From Setomelanomma holmii (lineage: Eukaryota; Ascomycota; Dothideomycetes; Pleosporales; Phaeosphaeriaceae): DNA of 64,000 nt. The stretch spans positions 372,001-436,000 of the forward strand of contig ML978159.1 in the NCBI GenBank assembly GCA_010015745.1, written 5' to 3'. Below the pieces are notes generated by a model, which worked only from the letters and a program-made list of their open reading frames with translations, had not been told where the DNA came from and made no database searches. Within the stretch, counting starts at the first letter, position 1. Every line of letters begins with the position of its first letter. Made by a program: the position numbers and the translations under genes. Below, piece by piece: positions 63,271 to 64,000 of the stretch.

Positions 63271-64000
63271 GTTGTGGGGGCGGCGAGAGCAATTTTTGGT
63301 GATACCTTGGCGGTTTGCGCAATCTGAGGCTGCGCACAAATTCAATGACGATCACGGAGATCAGACACTGACGTTGTGCGGAGAATTTGGTCCCTGTGGC
63401 GGCCGGGCGATTGGTCCCTAACCCCGTATTCGACGGGCTCCATTTCTTTTCCCTCATCATCATGCAGCAGATCTCGAAACCGCATCCCGCCCCCAACCCG
63501 TCCGCGAAACGCTGCACATGTCTGACTTTGGCCGTTGTGCATGTTGGAGTGCAGCGTCAGCCAGCCAAGCGCTGGCCGTGCATGTTTCCTCGCCATGGCG
63601 CCGCTGGCGCGTGCGGAGACGCAGTCTGGCTTCACAGCCTCAGTAAGACGCGCCTTGGCGATGTCGCGTGCCCGAGTGTCATAACCCCTTTGCCTCCGCT
63701 GCCACTTGTCGACCCTGCATGCCGCTTTCTTCTCTTGTTTGCCTCTTACGAAACAATACTGAAGGCTTTTTTCTTTTTTCGGGCAGGTGCAAACACGCTA
63801 GCCGCCGCATACCTGGCTGTGTAAAGGTTACACCGGTTTCGGACCTACTGTGCCTACTTCACTTCGCGCCGCGCACAGCGATCTTGATGCGCTCATCTCT
63901 TTAAGCGTCTGGGCTGTCTCGCGCCCCCATTCACTTTCACGTTTCTGCTTCTTTACTGTCGCTCAGCAATTCTCAATAATTCACCCGCGAACATGCGAAT
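63271..64000. promoter_or_regulatory. divergent intergenic region at the right edge
   Basis: Promoter of the ankyrin gene on one side. The last 250 bp are pyrimidine-rich on the + strand, ending CACCCGCGAAC-ATG at 63994-63996, which could be the start of a + strand gene beyond the window; only three codons are visible. Confidence 0.35.

Noticed and set aside
1..64000. CRISPR arrays, bacterial-type operons, polyketide or peptide-synthetase clusters
   Set aside because: None seen; the genome is clearly eukaryotic and no biosynthetic core enzyme occurs in the window.

Overview
The window is nuclear DNA of a filamentous ascomycete (Pezizomycotina). Protein genes carry short GT-AG introns, mostly 45-95 nt, with CTAAC/CTGAC-type branch sites. 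There are HET-domain genes, Fot1/Pogo and Tc1/impala-type DNA transposons, and nonsense codons that look like C-to-T or G-to-A changes of the kind RIP makes. Gene content (fungal SUZ protein, the 'GP1-like' conserved protein, GATA-finger Sfh1, GH35 beta-galactosidase) fits Dothideomycetes; that placement is inference.

Layout. 0-13.2 kb is a housekeeping block: Rev7 (partial), the importin Kap114, a two-F-box/ankyrin gene broken by one amber codon, an alpha-arrestin, Dpb4, a small unknown gene and a SUZ-domain protein. 13.2-35.2 kb is an accessory, gene-poor island: one dead Tc1-type transposon, four decayed HET-domain genes, one intact HET gene, and a single conserved gene (24.7-25.9 kb). 35.3-51 kb is again conserved: secreted beta-galactosidase, Sec13, a membrane-tailed GIY-YIG protein, a nine-exon nucleoside hydrolase, the cargo receptor Erv29/SURF4, and two fungal proteins of unknown function. 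51.9-55.5 kb holds two different Fot1/Pogo elements lying back to back in one TATA site. 56.3-58.2 kb is Sfh1 (RSC complex). 58.9-59.1 kb is a tRNA gene, followed by about 3.5 kb of gene-poor sequence and an ankyrin protein.

The most unusual object is the tRNA-Leu(AAG) gene at 58931-59132. Besides the ordinary intron after position 37 it is interrupted twice more, between positions 17 and 18 (D-loop) and between 52 and 53 (T-stem). Both extra inserts are about 50 nt, start GTGAGA or GTAAGT, contain a GCTAAT or GACTAAC branch motif and end in AG, i.e. they look like spliceosomal introns. Removing all three gives a well-paired 82-nt class II tRNA, and both Pol III internal boxes remain intact in the DNA.

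Coding coordinates below are genomic spans; exon limits were derived by eye from splice signals, reading frame and family conservation. Some long open frames begin with GTG or TTG; starts were moved to the first plausible ATG.
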